Shown here in pieces: positions 1-11,870 of a stretch of DNA of 64,000 bases. This DNA is from Raphanus sativus (taxonomy: Eukaryota; Streptophyta; Magnoliopsida; Brassicales; Brassicaceae), in NCBI RefSeq assembly GCF_000801105.2, contig NC_079518.1, positions 24,656,800-24,720,799 on the forward strand, given 5' to 3'. The first letter of the stretch is position 1; each line of letters begins with the position of its first letter. Made by a program: the position numbers and the translations under genes. The notes beneath the pieces were generated by a model that worked only from the letters and a program-made list of their open reading frames with translations, was not told where the DNA came from and ran no database searches.

Positions 1-1089
1 CGCCATAGCGTTACATTAAAACGAATCAAGTTACTTTTGCTAAGGCAAAAATTGAAACTGGCTTCTATTCTTAGAGGACAAGTAAGAATGTTAACTCTTT
101 CTATTAAATTTTGTTTCTTTTCTTTCTATTTTTTTGAGAAAGAAGTCACAGATTATTCTGTGGAATTTAGCGTAGTGATGATTCCTTCTTGCTGTAGCAA
201 GAAAACAAAGTTTTGGATATATAAACTCAATTATTGCAGAATGGTAACAGGTTTAGCAAATGAATCTGGACTCTAGTTAAATTGTTTATGTATGGTAGGT
301 AAAAATGGTTATATCTACCACTACCACTAGAAGTAGGTATGCTTACTTGCTTAGAATCATCACACAACATTCTGAAACTTTGACAAGGAACCATCAGAAC
401 TGTAGTACTAGTATGCATATAAGAAAGAATAGTATGGATAATGAAATTGCTTGTGTAGATGGGATATCTAGAAGAATGGTCTCTTCTTGATAGAGATCAT
501 TCAAGTTCTTTGTCTGGAGCAACCCAAGCCTTGAAAGCCAGCACGCTTCGTCTACCAATCGTTGGAAAAACCGTGGTGAGTAACTTACCTCTGTCACATA
601 ATATACTAATAGGACCTGACAATGATTGTTTTTGGCTTAAATTTTTAAAACAATTTTGGTTAGGTTGATATCAAAGACCTTAAGCATGCTGTTAGTTCAG
701 CTGTTGATGTAATGCAAGCTATGTCATCTTCTATATTCTCGCTTACTTTGAAGGTAAAATATGCTCTCTGTCTCTCTATATTGTATCTCTTGGGTCTGAA
801 AATGTTATTAATCATGGCTAGGTTGATGAAATGAATACGGTAATGGTGGAAACGGTGAATGTAACTGCAAAGGAAAAGGTTTTGCTTGAAAGATGTCAAG
901 GTCTCTTATCAAGAGTAGCAGCTATGCAGGTGATGAATCTTATCTTGTTTCTTTTAATTGGGATTTTAGATTTTATCTGCAATAATCTGATATTGATTTT
1001 GGGGGTAAACGCAAAACAAACAGGTTACAGATTGTAGCATGAAGACTCACATAATACAACTAAGACCAATCACAAGCAGCTTGACTTGA
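1..1089 (+). CDS. QWRF2: QWRF-motif (AUGMIN8/SCO3 family) protein, C-terminal exons, 5' partial
   Basis: Five exons are visible: 1-81, 459-575, 664-753, 822-929 and 1024-1089 (stop TGA), all joined in phase 0 at GT-AG introns. They encode about 153 residues of the conserved QWRF/DUF566 C-terminus. Exon 2 begins MGYLEEWSLLDRDHSSSLSG and exon 3 VDIKDLKHAVSSAVDVMQAM, both hallmarks of the family. Known members bind microtubules and act in growth and plastid or meristem development; the best-known relative (AUG8) is an augmin subunit. The QWRF signature and N-terminus lie left of the window. The symbol rests on recalled synteny with At1g49890 and is less certain than the family. The frame is intact throughout, so the gene looks functional. 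Confidence 0.88.
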
Positions 1090-1216
1090 TGACAACTGTA
1101 GAAAAAACAACTGATCTTCCGCAACAGAACAGATTTGCTAACACGGTGCCTTTTTCCTTCCTCGAATCCCAACCTTATCGTTTTCAAGTCAAGATTAAGG
1201 TGAGATTCGTGGGTTT

Positions 1217-1510
1217 ATCTCTCTCTCCATCCCCTTTGCTATCTCTTGCTTCTCGTAGTTCTACGTTTGTTTTGTTTTTTAATGTAAGTTTGCAGGTAAT
1301 GCCTCTAATGTAAGTAAGCTTAGTTTTGTATACAAAAGTTTTTCTTCTAATGGTTCTTTGGCTTGTGTACATATAACAGATGTGGTAGATGTAATGAATC
1401 ACTGATTTTTTCTTTCCTATAAACGTGTTGCCGATTTCTTTTTATAATGTTAAGATCTTGTCGTTCCAGTTTCCGTGCATCAACGCCTTGTTTGTTGTCT
1501 GTTTGTTGAT
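1217..1510 (+). repeat. Segment repeated at 32030-32320 (direct orientation)
   Basis: This stretch lies about 130 bp past the QWRF stop codon. It is repeated in the same orientation at 32030-32320 with small indels. Shared blocks include ctatctcttgcttctcgtag, gtaatgcctctaa and tatacaaaagtttttct. Both copies start near a CT-rich run. They bracket the entire 30-kb transposon-rich tract. Apart from this, 1090-1842 contains only probable 3' UTR and AT-rich sequence, with no gene seen. Confidence 0.85.
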
Positions 1511-1842
1511 TAGCCTTAAAAGCTGTCAATAACACTATTAAGAACAATAGGCATACTGTTACGGTACATACCAAATGAAAAGGTAATCCACTGTTTAAGA
1601 GGTGTTTTGCCAGTTACATTAGTACATAATTTTGTTTAGTGGTAAACATAGCTTCCTCTTACATGTTTGGAGTAACCCATATTCATGTAACATTCTTTGT
1701 AAGGCTCTATATATAATGTTTCAAACTAATTAATAAAGGAAATTTTTTATTTATTCGAAAAATCATATTAAGATTGTTAATAACCATTTATTTTAATACA
1801 TAAGAAACGTCGTTACAGTAGAATTGGCAAAAGTATTTCAAT

Positions 1843-3171
1843 TCATGATGACTCTGTGTCGTTGACTTCAGCCTCCAATGCATCAACAAACTTATCAGCA
1901 TAACCACTCAACAGTCCAGGACTAGTTAAAGTCTCTTTCAGTTTCATACGATTCCTCTTCACTATATTCCCAATCTCACTATCTTTATCCATCACGGATT
2001 TAACTGCATCTCTCAAGCTCTCTTTGGAAAACCATCCAGAGTCTTCTCTATGAACTTTCACAGAAACTTCTAATTCCTCACTCAACAATTTTGTGGTGAG
2101 AACTTGATCACCTAACTGAGGAATAAACACAATCTGACAATCACTAACCAGAGATTCCCACATCGAACCGGATCCACAATGGTTCACAAAGCAACCTACT
2201 GACTGATGAGCCAATATCAAAGGTTGTTCCACCCATCCTCCCCAAACGATTCCACGCCCTTTAACCCGTTCTTCGAACCCTTCTGGTAACGCTTCTTGAA
2301 TCGTTGACGAGCCTCTTGGCGGCTTAACCGCCACAAGAAATGGTAAACCAGTTAGCTCCATTCCTAAACAGAGTTCTTGGAATTGATGTTTCTCTAAAAT
2401 GGTTTGGCTGCCCAGCGCACAAAACACTACCGAGCCCGGTTCGAACCCGTTTAACCAGTGGTTCCATCGATCTTCTAGTGGTTTAACACTCTTTTCTTGC
2501 GGCTCAGGGAACACTGGACCAGTCAAAAGAACCTTTTTCTGACATTCTCTCTCGATGAAACTGCAATATTTACCCTCGATTTCCGCGCATGTCCTTATGG
2601 AAACCACGTCACAGTTCCTAATCCCTGTGGTGATACGAACAAGTAGCCTTTGGCAGGTATTGGTGAACAGAGAATAGAGGTTAGCTTCGTGTCCACGTAA
2701 CGCCACTTTTGAGGAAGGATTACCCTGTGGTGAAAGAGCAATAGCTACACAAGCTGCGGATACGATCTGGTAACTCACACTCTTGACTCCAAACTCTTTG
2801 GCCATTTCTGGAACCCAGGGAACAAAATCAAAGAATATTAGGTCTGGTTTCAAAGCACGGACCATTGCTTCGATTTGATCGCGTAAGAGATCCATGGCAT
2901 CAGATATGACTTTCCCAGTTATGTTTGGTGGGAGATCTGAGGCTGTCTCTGCGCCAACGGGGAGACCTTCAACAAGAGGAAGAGTAAGAGGGTGGAAGAC
3001 AATGCTGTTTGGGAACAAATTGAGAGATTCGAGTTGTTTCTGAGCTTTCTTGGGAAGCAAGAAAGTGATCCGGTGACCTTTCTCAGCTAGTTTGTTGGCA
3101 AGATGAAGATATGGGATCATATGACCAAGAGCAAAATATGGGTACATAAATGCATGAAACTTTGACCCCAT
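1843..3171 (-). CDS. UDP-glycosyltransferase, UGT79 (79B) group
   Basis: An intact single-exon gene of 442 aa. The N-terminus carries the acceptor-side motif [10 protein letters not shown] with the expected catalytic His17, and Asp115 in FFDFVPW is the likely partner. The 44-residue PSPG box runs from about W313 to Q356 ([12 protein letters not shown] through [11 protein letters not shown] to LGDQ). The GSGS replacing the usual GWNS is normal for UGT79 enzymes. This group transfers a sugar from UDP-sugar onto the sugar of flavonoid or anthocyanin glycosides in the cytosol; the exact donor and acceptor cannot be read from sequence. A start at 3171 fits the family N-terminus MGSKFHAFM. Absence of introns is normal here. 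I do not recall a UGT at this place in Arabidopsis, so it may have moved in with the surrounding transposon-rich DNA. Confidence 0.93.
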   Translation of the reverse strand: MGSKFHAFMYPYFALGHMIPYLHLANKLAEKGHRITFLLPKKAQKQLESLNLFPNSIVFHPLTLPLVEGLPVGAETASDLPPNITGKVISDAMDLLRDQIEAMVRALKPDLIFFDFVPWVPEMAKEFGVKSVSYQIVSAACVAIALSPQGNPSSKVALRGHEANLYSLFTNTCQRLLVRITTGIRNCDVVSIRTCAEIEGKYCSFIERECQKKVLLTGPVFPEPQEKSVKPLEDRWNHWLNGFEPGSVVFCALGSQTILEKHQFQELCLGMELTGLPFLVAVKPPRGSSTIQEALPEGFEERVKGRGIVWGGWVEQPLILAHQSVGCFVNHCGSGSMWESLVSDCQIVFIPQLGDQVLTTKLLSEELEVSVKVHREDSGWFSKESLRDAVKSVMDKDSEIGNIVKRNRMKLKETLTSPGLLSGYADKFVDALEAEVNDTESS

Positions 3172-3231
3172 TTTCTCAAGAGAGCGGAAGGACGAAATTG
3201 CGAGATGCTCTCTTCCTCTGCTCAGTTTATT

Positions 3232-3248
3232 TATCTATATATAAATAT
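3232..3248 (-). promoter_or_regulatory. Probable TATA box of the UGT gene
   Basis: On the minus strand a TATTTATATATAG-like sequence lies 60-77 bp upstream of the UGT start codon, a usual distance for a plant TATA box with a short leader. No other element was identified. Confidence 0.5.
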
Positions 3249-4314
3249 CTAACAGTAATAGCTTTAACATGATTTGTATTAGGTGGAGTGTCACTATTAA
3301 TTAAGATTAGTTATGTTAGGTGGTGGTAATTGCATGTGCATATATGTGCCTTTTTTGAGCAAATATGTCTCTGTCCTTTTTTTTTTGAGCAAATATGTCT
3401 CTGTCCATATTTTGCTTAGTTTGGGGGTTTGTCTTTTGCTGATGGTGTGAAGTTCCCAAGCTATATCATATCATAGAACTGGGAACAGCAAATCATGGAA
3501 ACCAGATCATGAGTCAAGTAGTGGAAGCGATCTTAGGAAGAAACTTGGCAGGGAAGACACAGGGTCTATATTCTCGACAGACTTGAAATATCGTGAGAAT
3601 CAGTTGCACCCCCTTTTAGTTAAATGCTACTGTTATTAATTAGGCTTAGTGTCATGTTTAGTTTAAGTGATTGAAATGTGAATATATTTCTCATTTTTCA
3701 CAAACATTAAAAACCACATTAAATTTGTAAAATAAATATATTATTTTCTGTGATTGTAAACTGAAAAAATGTAAACTGATAGTAATTCAATAAAAAATTT
3801 ATAATATATTTTCCTTAAATAACACAAACTTATAGAAAACACACCCAAAATTATCTTTATGAGCCAATTTTTTTTCCAAAACATTATCTTTGGGGATTGG
3901 AGCTAGTATATTAATATTTGAAATTTGTTGGGTTAGGTGGTCGGAATTAGTGGATGAACGTGTATCATGTGCTAAATGTCATTGATCATTGGGATGCAGA
4001 TCTTTTAAGAAATCCGATCAAAAATATGCGATATCAATACTATTTGGGGTTTAGGATTTATCCAATAGTTTAGGGTTTAGGATTTAGAGTTTGGGGTTTA
4101 GTGTTTGGCTGATGGTATTAAAAATATTTTTTTAAATGTGTTTTTGTTTGCAATTGTATTATTTTTTATTTATTTCTATTTTTAGTTTAAAAATAAAATA
4201 TAACTTGACAATGTTTTATTTTATTTTTTAAAGATACCGAATATGAAATAAGGAAATTTTATTGGTTGGGTGAACCTAAATGTTTCACTCTAGAGGTGAA
4301 CCTAAAAATTTCTC

Positions 4315-4552
4315 TTTTATAAAACACTTTGAAATCTACTGTTATTAAAAAAAAATTAAGTTAGAGATTTTATAGTGTTTAAGTGTTTCTAGAGTATTTA
4401 AAAGATGTTCCTTGGTTAGAAAAATAAAATTTCAAATTCCACTATTTTATATGAGATTTTAGAATGTTTTAGTAAAAATCACATTAAATTCTCTAATTCT
4501 TCTGTAATAATCTATAAACTCATTAAAAATTAAATCACTTCAAACTAGGATG
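4315..4552 (-). mobile_element. Truncated MITE, same family as 22895-23261
   Basis: The reverse complement of this segment aligns almost base for base with 22915-23148, sharing for example tttttaatgagttt, ctctagaaa and actataaaatctc. This copy lacks the G-rich terminus seen in the other one. Confidence 0.75.
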
Positions 4553-4979
4553 ATGACCTATTGATATAAGTTTAGTTCAATATATTTTATGCAACCGTGA
4601 TATTCCTTCTTCTTTTAGAAGTAACCGTAATGTGTCTCACACTATAGAAAACTGAGAGGTATAATATTATTCATTGGTACGAAACTCATACGTGTTATAT
4701 AAACTTCATGAAATATTCTTTTGATGATGATCAACTATTCCACATACAAATCATTAATAGAAATACCTATACAACCCAGATACAAACCCACTTTTAATAA
4801 TTTTTGTTAGTTTTAGACAAAAATAAATATTATTTTATTAGCTTGATAATATTTTTTGTCATTGTTAGCTTTATAACAAATAACAATAATTTGACTCGCA
4901 CTCCCGGACGGATGTTTGATTTAACTTGTATTCAACGTAAATTCATAAACCGTTGGTTGTATAAAATAATATGTGTAAT

Positions 4980-5522
4980 TTATTGTAAATACAATGACTA
5001 AATATGTAAATAAAAGAAAATAATTAATCTGCTATCCATGTATCCTAACAATTCTCATTTATTTTGTTATTCATGCTTTCAAACACTACCAAAAGTTATT
5101 TTAAATTTAATAATATAGATGCATTACTTATCTATGAATTATTATTAATTTATGATATTTTTTTTCTTGAAAATTAAACTCTCGAAATTTTATATTTGAC
5201 CAAACTAAATAAGGTATTAATATTATATTTTAGATTTCTATATGATATATATACTTTATATTCCCGTTTGTATTTTTATTTTCAACACAAAGAAACAACA
5301 ACCATTGTAATTACTTAATTTAAATTGATTTTAAATGCAATGGTAGAATCTGTAAATATAAAAATATAAAAAGAAACTATTTAATTCATTGTAAATACAA
5401 TGACTAAATTTTATAAATAAAAGAAAATAATTAATCTGCTATTTATATTTCCAAACAATTCTCATTTATTTTGTTATCTATCTTTCCAAACAGTGCCAAA
5501 ATTTCAGTTTTAATAATATAGA
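4980..5522 (-). mobile_element. Two Helitron-like 5' ends in tandem
   Basis: A block of about 135 bp occurs twice, at 4980-5119 and 5390-5522. It shares gtaaatacaatgactaaat, ataattaatctgctat and attctcatttattttgttat. On the minus strand each copy begins with TCTATATTATTAAA, the usual start of Brassicaceae ATREP/Helitron elements, and each abuts a host A on the minus strand. The matching 3' hairpins were not identified. Confidence 0.5.
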
Positions 5523-5896
5523 TTATAAATATTTGTTATTATCATGATAAACAACTACCAACAGCCCATGAGTAAAAATCATAGCAAATATATAAATTAA
5601 TAATATATATAGTTTTCAAAACAGATTAAAATTTCGACCAGTACAATAAAGTTCATGAATCAATTAAGATAATAATAAATAATAATATATAAATATTTTT
5701 TATAAGAAAATTAAATTATTTAATCTATATGTTCTATTAAATTAGGAACATGATCAGTTGATATTATTATGGAAGTATTTTTCATAAAAATATATTTTAC
5801 GGGTTTAATTTAACAGATTTTAAATAGGTTATTCGATTAAAAATATTTATTAAATGTGATTTTACTTAAAGTTAGTGAATGCCATATTAACTCATT

Positions 5897-5900
<4 letters not shown>

Positions 5901-5950
<50 letters not shown>
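5901..5950. repeat. (TA)n microsatellite
   Basis: Twenty-five uninterrupted TA units. Confidence 0.97.
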
Positions 5951-5957
<7 letters not shown>

Positions 5958-7080
5958 CAAAATATATTAAAAAAAATTATACATTTTTCAAAAAATTTGT
6001 TCGGTTTTTGATGCGGACTGGATTTGATATTGGTTTTCAGATATAACACTTTAAAAACCGTCCGAGTGTATATGCCAGATATAATAGATTATGAGACTTT
6101 AATTTTCGGGTCGACACCGAATCATTTTTTCGGATACGAATATTCTTAACTAATTATGTTAGGTAACTACTAAGAAAATATAGCATGTTACAAACTTTAG
6201 AAATAAAGTATAAATAATTTTTGAAATACATATGACATAAGTGTATAGTTATGAAACTTGACATATTTAATATAGTTACAAATAATTATATTAAAATATT
6301 AAACACAAATATGATTATAAAAAATAACAAAAGTATAAAATTTAAATTTCTAACAAATTGTTTTTAAAAAATAAACCCGCCCTTTTAAAAGGTAGATCAG
6401 AATCTAGTGTGATAATTAAATTTGCAAATAGATACGATTATAAAAAAGGGAAAATTAGATTTTTAGGACACTTTGAACTAGGATTTGTCACACTAGGATT
6501 TTTGCAAGATGTTTTGTCAAATTAGGATTTTAATTCTTGTAAATACTATAATACCCTTAAAATCTCATTTTAGTAATTGAATTATAATTATAAATAATAT
6601 TTTTTGCAATAGATTTATTATTTATAACATTTAAAAGTAAAGAATGAATTAAAAATGAGATTAAACAAAAGAGGGGATCGGGTAAAAAAGATCGCGACCC
6701 TAATTAACTTTTTTACTTCTTCTCCGCCGAGCTTGCTCCCATGGCGATTTAGGGTTCTTCACCGCCCTTGTCTTCTCAGCCGATCTCTTCATCTGAACTT
6801 CTATCTAACAAGAAATCTCTTCTCCCTCCTCGTCTTCCTCTTACATCCGACTCCCCAAAACCTTAATCGACGTTTTCTTCGTCATCTAGGTTCGTCGGAC
6901 GGGTCAACTCCAAATCGAAGTGTTCTTCCCTCAGTTTCATCAAAATCTCACGTCTCTTCACACAAGGTATTCGATTCCGTCTATTGATTCATTTAACCCT
7001 AATTTTTTGTAAACCTAATTTCTCATCTTTCTTAAACTGAAATTGGCATTTTTGGCTTGATTAATCATCTTAGAGTAGTT

Positions 7081-7470
7081 GTTGTCCGATTGTATATGTA
7101 TTTGATTGTATTTGTATCAAAACGATTTAGGGTTTTGGAAAGGGGATAATTCGGGTTTTGACATCTTAGACTTGTTGTTGTCCGATTGTAATGTATCTTG
7201 CTCTTAGAAATCTTAGAATTCAGTGGAAAAGAGGAAATTCGAGTCTTGATAACTTATACCATTTGCTGCCCGATTGTGTATGTGTTCATGTAGAGTAGAT
7301 GTTGTCCGATTGTAATGTATATTTGTCTGAGAAATATTAGAATTCAGTAGAGTAGATGTTTTCTGATTGTAATGTATGTTGTCCGATTGTAATGTATATT
7401 GCTTATGAAATTGGACATGTCTTATACCATTTGCTATCCGATTGTGTATCTGTTCATTGTAGACATGATT
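7081..7470 (+). repeat. Degenerate minisatellite in the leader intron
   Basis: The phrase gttgtccgattgtaatgtat and variants occur about seven times at irregular spacing. They lie in what looks like the 5' UTR intron of the DUF1985 gene (donor after 6966, acceptor before 7539). Confidence 0.75.
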
Positions 7471-7540
7471 GTTGTTGCTCTCATTATTGTGTGATTATAT
7501 TGATACTTTTGAACTCACAATTTTTTCATGTTTTATAGAT

Positions 7541-9076
7541 ATGTCTCAAGAGTTACCGAAGAGGATTTTTAAGGAGGGCGAGGAGACCCAAGTGACTCAG
7601 ATCAACAACAACTGCAGGATCGACTTCATTATCAGAAAGTTGGAGGAATGGCTGCCAAATGAGTTGAGAGAAGTGAAGAAAGATCCGGTTTTTAGTCAGA
7701 TTTTTCAGCTGCATGAGAATGGTCTTGGGTTCTCCGCGAGAGTGATACACAGCTTCTTGTGCAGGGAGCTGGTGACTTACAAACAGCACGAGCTCTGGTT
7801 GTCTTTACGAGGAGAGCACTTCGGTTTTCACTGCAAGAGTTCCACGCAGTAACCGGGCTTCAGTGCGATACTAGTATCTCGCTTAAGGAGTTCAGTGACT
7901 GTGATGATGATGATGGGTTCTGGAGCAGGGTATTGAGGAAGAAAGAAGGGATTACAGTCTACAATCTGTGGATTAAGCACAATAATGCGGTGAAGAAGTG
8001 GCGTAATGCAGATCGCATCAGATTGGTCTACCTTTGCATCATTATGTATGTGGTTTTAGCGAGAGATGAGAAGGCTAATATCCCCCTCAAATACATCAAG
8101 GTGGTCATGGATCTTGAGAAGCTTCGTAGGTATCCTTGGGGAGTTGATGTTTATGATTTACTCTATGAGTCAGTAGTAAAAACGCGTGACTTCCTATCTG
8201 AGAAGACTACTAGTTACGTGTTCGATGGCTTCTCCTACGCCTTGCAAATTTGGACAATGGAAGCTGTACCAAAGATTGGAAAGCTCTGTGGTAAAAATCT
8301 GGTCAAGGGTTTTAAGGATGGCCCTAGATGCGTTAACTGGGTGGGAGCTGCGAAGGTGTCATATGACGAGATCATTCACTTGGAGAGAATCTTCACAAAC
8401 GAGGTAATTATTTCTATTTACCTTGCCTTAATCCGCTTTCAAATGAGCTTTTAGGATTAACTTTCTTTACCTTTTCTTCTGTAGGATGTCACTTTTCCAT
8501 ACATCTCATGGACAGAGAATATGGATGTTGTCGATAATGACCAATTTCGCAGAGCTGGTGATGTGAGGGATGATAGAATCATCGTTCTGAAGGAGATGAT
8601 AAGTAAGAAGTATGACTTCAGTGAGCACATTTGGGAGTACGAAAACACTTCGAGATTTCTTTAGATCTTAATGACGAAGCTGTGAATGTTGAAGAAGCTG
8701 CGAATGGTGAAGGAAATGGGAATGAGAGTGATGAAGACTTTCAGACTCCAAGAGGATCAACGAGTGATGTGTCATCTAAAAAGGGAAAGGGAAAGAAGAG
8801 GCTTCCGGATCGTGGTATGGAGACATGAAAGCTTTTATGACCCAGTTGTTTGATGCGAATTTCTCTGGAATGGAGCAGAGGCTACAGAAACAGATGGATG
8901 AGAAATTTGAGCAGAAGAAGGCAGAGCTTAGAGATTCACGTAAGGAAGCAAGGGTTGAAGTTGAGCTTGGAGAGCTATCACCGAGCAAGCCATCACCGAG
9001 CAAGCCATTACCGAGGAAGCCCTCGACTTCACATTCATCGTTGAGGAGGTCCAAACGCGGGGTAAAGAAAAACTAG
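7541..9076 (+). pseudogene. Broken DUF1985 gene inside the MULE
   Basis: The frame opens at 7541 (MSQELPKRIF) right after a plausible acceptor. It gives a DUF1985 domain, with key segments KLVHSLL-like VIHSFLCRELVT, ALRFSLQEFHAVTGL and RYPWGVDVYDLL. The reading frame shifts near 7795-7810, where ELW continues in another frame as VVFTRRALRF. A GT-AG intron spans about 8404-8484. Two more frame changes occur near 8640 and 8820, and the remaining acidic and Lys-rich tail (SPSKPSPSKP repeats) ends at 9076. No Ulp1 protease domain follows. DUF1985 has no known activity. Three frame breaks mark this as decaying, although unannotated introns could account for some of them. Confidence 0.8.
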
Positions 9077-9412
9077 TCTGCCCCACTCTCTAAAATGTTA
9101 ATCTAGCATGGATATATCAGTGTTTTAAACTTATAATCCGAATTATAAACTAAGTAGACTACCAGAATGAGTATTCTAGCTGTAGCTAGAAGATAAAATA
9201 AAATATGATTCGAATTTTTTTTTTCAAAATTTAAGCTTATATATTGTCATACTTATGTTTCCTACAGTTTTAATATTTTTTTATATTTTTAAAACTCTAC
9301 TTAATATTTTTCTCATAAAACAAGGATAAAATATGTCCAAAATTGCCAAAAGTATGAAAAGTCTTATTGTGACAAACAAAAGTTCAAAGTGTCCCATTTT
9401 TCCAATTCTCCC

Positions 9413-9980
9413 TTAAAAAAATTTCATGACAAAATAATAACGAGCCCAAATATGACTAAAACCATAACATCTGTTCAAAAACGCGGCATCGAGGGCCAAT
9501 TAGCGGCAAGAAAATCGTTTGTCGGCCTCCCGCCGCCGCGATTTGATCTTAATCGGACAAAACTCGGGTAGCTTAAAAAAAATCCAGATTTTGTTCATTT
9601 CAACTTAAAAATCCGGGCTTTTTGCAAAGACTTAAAAGTTGAAGTCAAACACAAAACTAATTTTTTTTTTTGGAAATTGGTTTTGCCCTATTCACTCCAC
9701 AAGTTCGTATAATTCACGAAAATGCCATCAATTTTTTTTTCATTTTTTCAAAAATGACATTTTTACTCTCTCATCCTCATCATCTTCAAGTAATTACAAG
9801 ATTGCCATTGTTAACAATACCCCAACCACCATGAACAACCAATTTGAAGCTCTTAATGCTTCCAATTTCGATTTACCCTTCTTCTTTCTCTCATGAACTA
9901 AACACAACATCTCTCTCACTTTCTCTCCACATTGAGCAAAAAAAACCCAAGATTTTGATTCTACATTTTTTATGGTTCAT
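9413..9980. other. Intergenic stretch left of the LINE
   Basis: No gene seen. A GC-rich patch (about 9480-9560) is followed by a T-rich stretch and a short open frame (9831-9896) of no known family. It probably belongs to the same repetitive host sequence as 16212 onward, since the LINE split the two. Confidence 0.5.
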
Positions 9981-9994
9981 AGAGTCATAGAAAC
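9981..9994. repeat. LINE target site duplication, left copy
   Basis: agagtcatagaaac is found here and, identically, at 16198-16211 directly after the LINE poly(A). Confidence 0.92.
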
Positions 9995-10409
9995 ACATTT
10001 TAGATTTTTTTGCTCTCCACCGGAAATCTTTTCCGGCTTTGTTTCCTTTTTAGTTGACGGTGGTTGGGGTTTTCCTTTTTGGGCTGTGCTAATTATTATT
10101 TTTGGAGTGTTTATTAAGTTTCCTTATCCTTCAAATTCTAGTGATTTGCTGATTTCTTCCTTGCCTTTTCTGTTTGGGCTTGATATCTTATTTTGGGCTT
10201 CTTTCCTTTCTTCCTTGATACGGTTTCCTTTTCCCTTTGTGCGTCTCCTCCAAGTTAGCAATCTTATAATGATTTCCCAAAAAATCATTCTTGAATATCA
10301 AGATAATAACTGCGCCTCCGCCTCATCTTCCTCCTACTGTGGGGATCTTCTACCGAAACTCCCAGCTCCGTCTCATCGAAATAGCGCTTCTGCTCTCGGT
10401 GCAACCGTT

Positions 10410-11870
10410 ATGGCTGATAACTTGCACAACGCTATCAACTCCTTGTCGCTGCATGATGAAGAGCCAGTGGACCTCCCTGACAACCCGATGTTCCATGTGT
10501 ATGAGGAGAATGCTATGAGCCTTCTTGGTCGTCTCCTTAACCCTGCCTGCCAGCTAATGGACAAGATGATCGAGACTATGCCAAGGGTTTGGAGGGTCTA
10601 CAATAGAGTCCGAGGGATTGCCCTCTCGCGTGATAAGTTCCAGTTTGTTTTCCAACGTGAGGAAGACATGCTCACTGTCTTGAATGACCGACCCTGGTCG
10701 TACAACAACTGGACTATATTGCTTGACCGATGGGTTCCTGCACCGCCTGCAAACTTCTTGACTACGGTAGACGTGTGGGTCCGTATTAGACACATTCCGA
10801 TGAACCATTATCGGATTGAAACCATGGATTTCTTGGCCTCTAAAATTGGTGACGTGCTGGAAATCGCTTATGATCCAAAAGTCTCTCAAAAGGAAACGTA
10901 CATACGGGCTCTTGTTCGTCTGGACATAGCGAACCCAGCTATTGAATTCAAGCCCCTGAATCTACCCTCTGGTGGCCGTGTGATCATAGAATTTGAGTAT
11001 GAAAAACTTCGCAAGAGATGTTTTCACTGCCACCGTCTTACGCATGAGAAACCTAGTTGCCCTTTTGTTCATCAGAAAGTGGCAGCCAAGGAACCTCAAA
11101 GGCGTTTGGATGCTCCCAAATCCCCTCCGCAGCAGCTAGAGGGACCATCTTCTTCAAAGGTGCAGCCCGCTTCAGTCAAACAACCTTCTGTTCCTGGTCT
11201 TAGTGTCCCTCCTGGTTTCGCTCCCCTGTTTCCGGAGCTACCTGCTGAGGAACGTGCTGCTGCTCTACTCTACATCTCGCATAGTGATGCTACTGAATGT
11301 CAAGCAAGAATAGAGCGAGTACAACAATCCCTCACTCCTGGCTTTGTGGAACCGTCCTCGTTGAAACCCACTATCTCTCATGATCTTAACAAGGGCAAAG
11401 GACATGTCTTCACCTTCACTGATAATGAGAGACCTCTGAAGCGTTCCTTTGGAAGAGATGAGGCTACTACAACGTCTGAGCAACCTACTTGGAAGGTTAG
11501 ACGTAACCTTAACCGTGATTCTGATGATCAAGAAGTGTCCTCTGCATCCTCTCTTTCTTGTCCAACGGTATTTCGTATGGGCTCTTCCTTTGGAACCCCA
11601 CCTTCCGGGACTTGGAGAGATGGTAAAAAGAGTAGACGCCGGCCTCAAAAGTGGAAGCGTTTCAACAGAGCTCCCCACCCCTCTGACTCAGCTCTACATG
11701 ACGTTGTAGGTAACGATCTCTCTGGCCTGGGATCCGGTACCTTACCTGGGAGCAGTAACAATCTCACCAAACGCAAGGCCTCAATGACTGCTGAAGAACA
11801 GTCTGCTAAATCTTCGAAACCTACCAAACCTTCGGTGGCTTCCGATTTGAAGCCGCTGCCATCCCAATGA
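10410..11870 (+). CDS. LINE ORF1 protein (DUF4283, CCHC zinc knuckle)
   Basis: The protein is 486 aa if started at MADNLHNAINSL, the usual start context of plant L1 ORF1. The frame stays open upstream to 9972, but that ATG lies outside the element and even left of the target duplication, so it is not the element's own start. Residues 30-170 form the DUF4283 region. A zinc knuckle C-x2-C-x4-H-x4-C lies at about 204-217 (RCFHCHRLTHEKPSC). The C-terminal half is low-complexity, rich in Pro, Ser and basic residues. ORF1 proteins bind element RNA in the retrotransposition particle. Confidence 0.9.
   Translation: MADNLHNAINSLSLHDEEPVDLPDNPMFHVYEENAMSLLGRLLNPACQLMDKMIETMPRVWRVYNRVRGIALSRDKFQFVFQREEDMLTVLNDRPWSYNNWTILLDRWVPAPPANFLTTVDVWVRIRHIPMNHYRIETMDFLASKIGDVLEIAYDPKVSQKETYIRALVRLDIANPAIEFKPLNLPSGGRVIIEFEYEKLRKRCFHCHRLTHEKPSCPFVHQKVAAKEPQRRLDAPKSPPQQLEGPSSSKVQPASVKQPSVPGLSVPPGFAPLFPELPAEERAAALLYISHSDATECQARIERVQQSLTPGFVEPSSLKPTISHDLNKGKGHVFTFTDNERPLKRSFGRDEATTTSEQPTWKVRRNLNRDSDDQEVSSASSLSCPTVFRMGSSFGTPPSGTWRDGKKSRRRPQKWKRFNRAPHPSDSALHDVVGNDLSGLGSGTLPGSSNNLTKRKASMTAEEQSAKSSKPTKPSVASDLKPLPSQ

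Larger units (their letters stand above)
3249..6447. other. Gene-free AT-rich intergenic region
   Basis: No gene was recognised. It holds a MITE relic (4315-4552), two Helitron-like 5' ends (4980-5522), a TA microsatellite (5901-5950), and a patch of degenerate telomere-like phrases (gggtttag, gtttagggttt) at 4045-4110. 3440-3590 stays open in one frame for about 45 codons but matches no family I know. Confidence 0.7.
6448..9412 (+). mobile_element. Mutator-like element (MULE) carrying a DUF1985 gene
   Basis: Terminal inverted repeats of about 55-60 bp bracket the DUF1985 gene. The left end starts gggaaaattaga; the right end, reverse-complemented, starts gggagaattgga. Both share ggacactttgaact and then tttgtcaca. 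Ends starting GGGAAAA are usual for plant MULEs. The flanks (tataaaaaa, ttaaaaaaa) are too A-rich to prove a 9-bp target duplication. DUF1985 genes are known cargo of Brassicaceae MULEs, often with a Ulp1-like protease. No transposase and no protease domain is present, so the element is non-autonomous. Confidence 0.75.

Noticed and set aside
3440..3590. Open frame of about 45 codons upstream of the UGT
   Set aside because: No start, no family match, no splice context strong enough to call an exon.
4041..4110. Interstitial telomere array
   Set aside because: Only scattered gggtttag phrases with variable spacing; no run of exact TTTAGGG units.
6655..6987. 110-codon open frame before the DUF1985 gene
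   Set aside because: Looks like a 5' leader exon ending in a donor at 6966; the translation has no domain and is low in complexity.
9972..10409. N-terminal extension of LINE ORF1 from the ATG at 9972
   Set aside because: That ATG lies left of the target duplication, outside the element; the MADNL start at 10410 fits the family.
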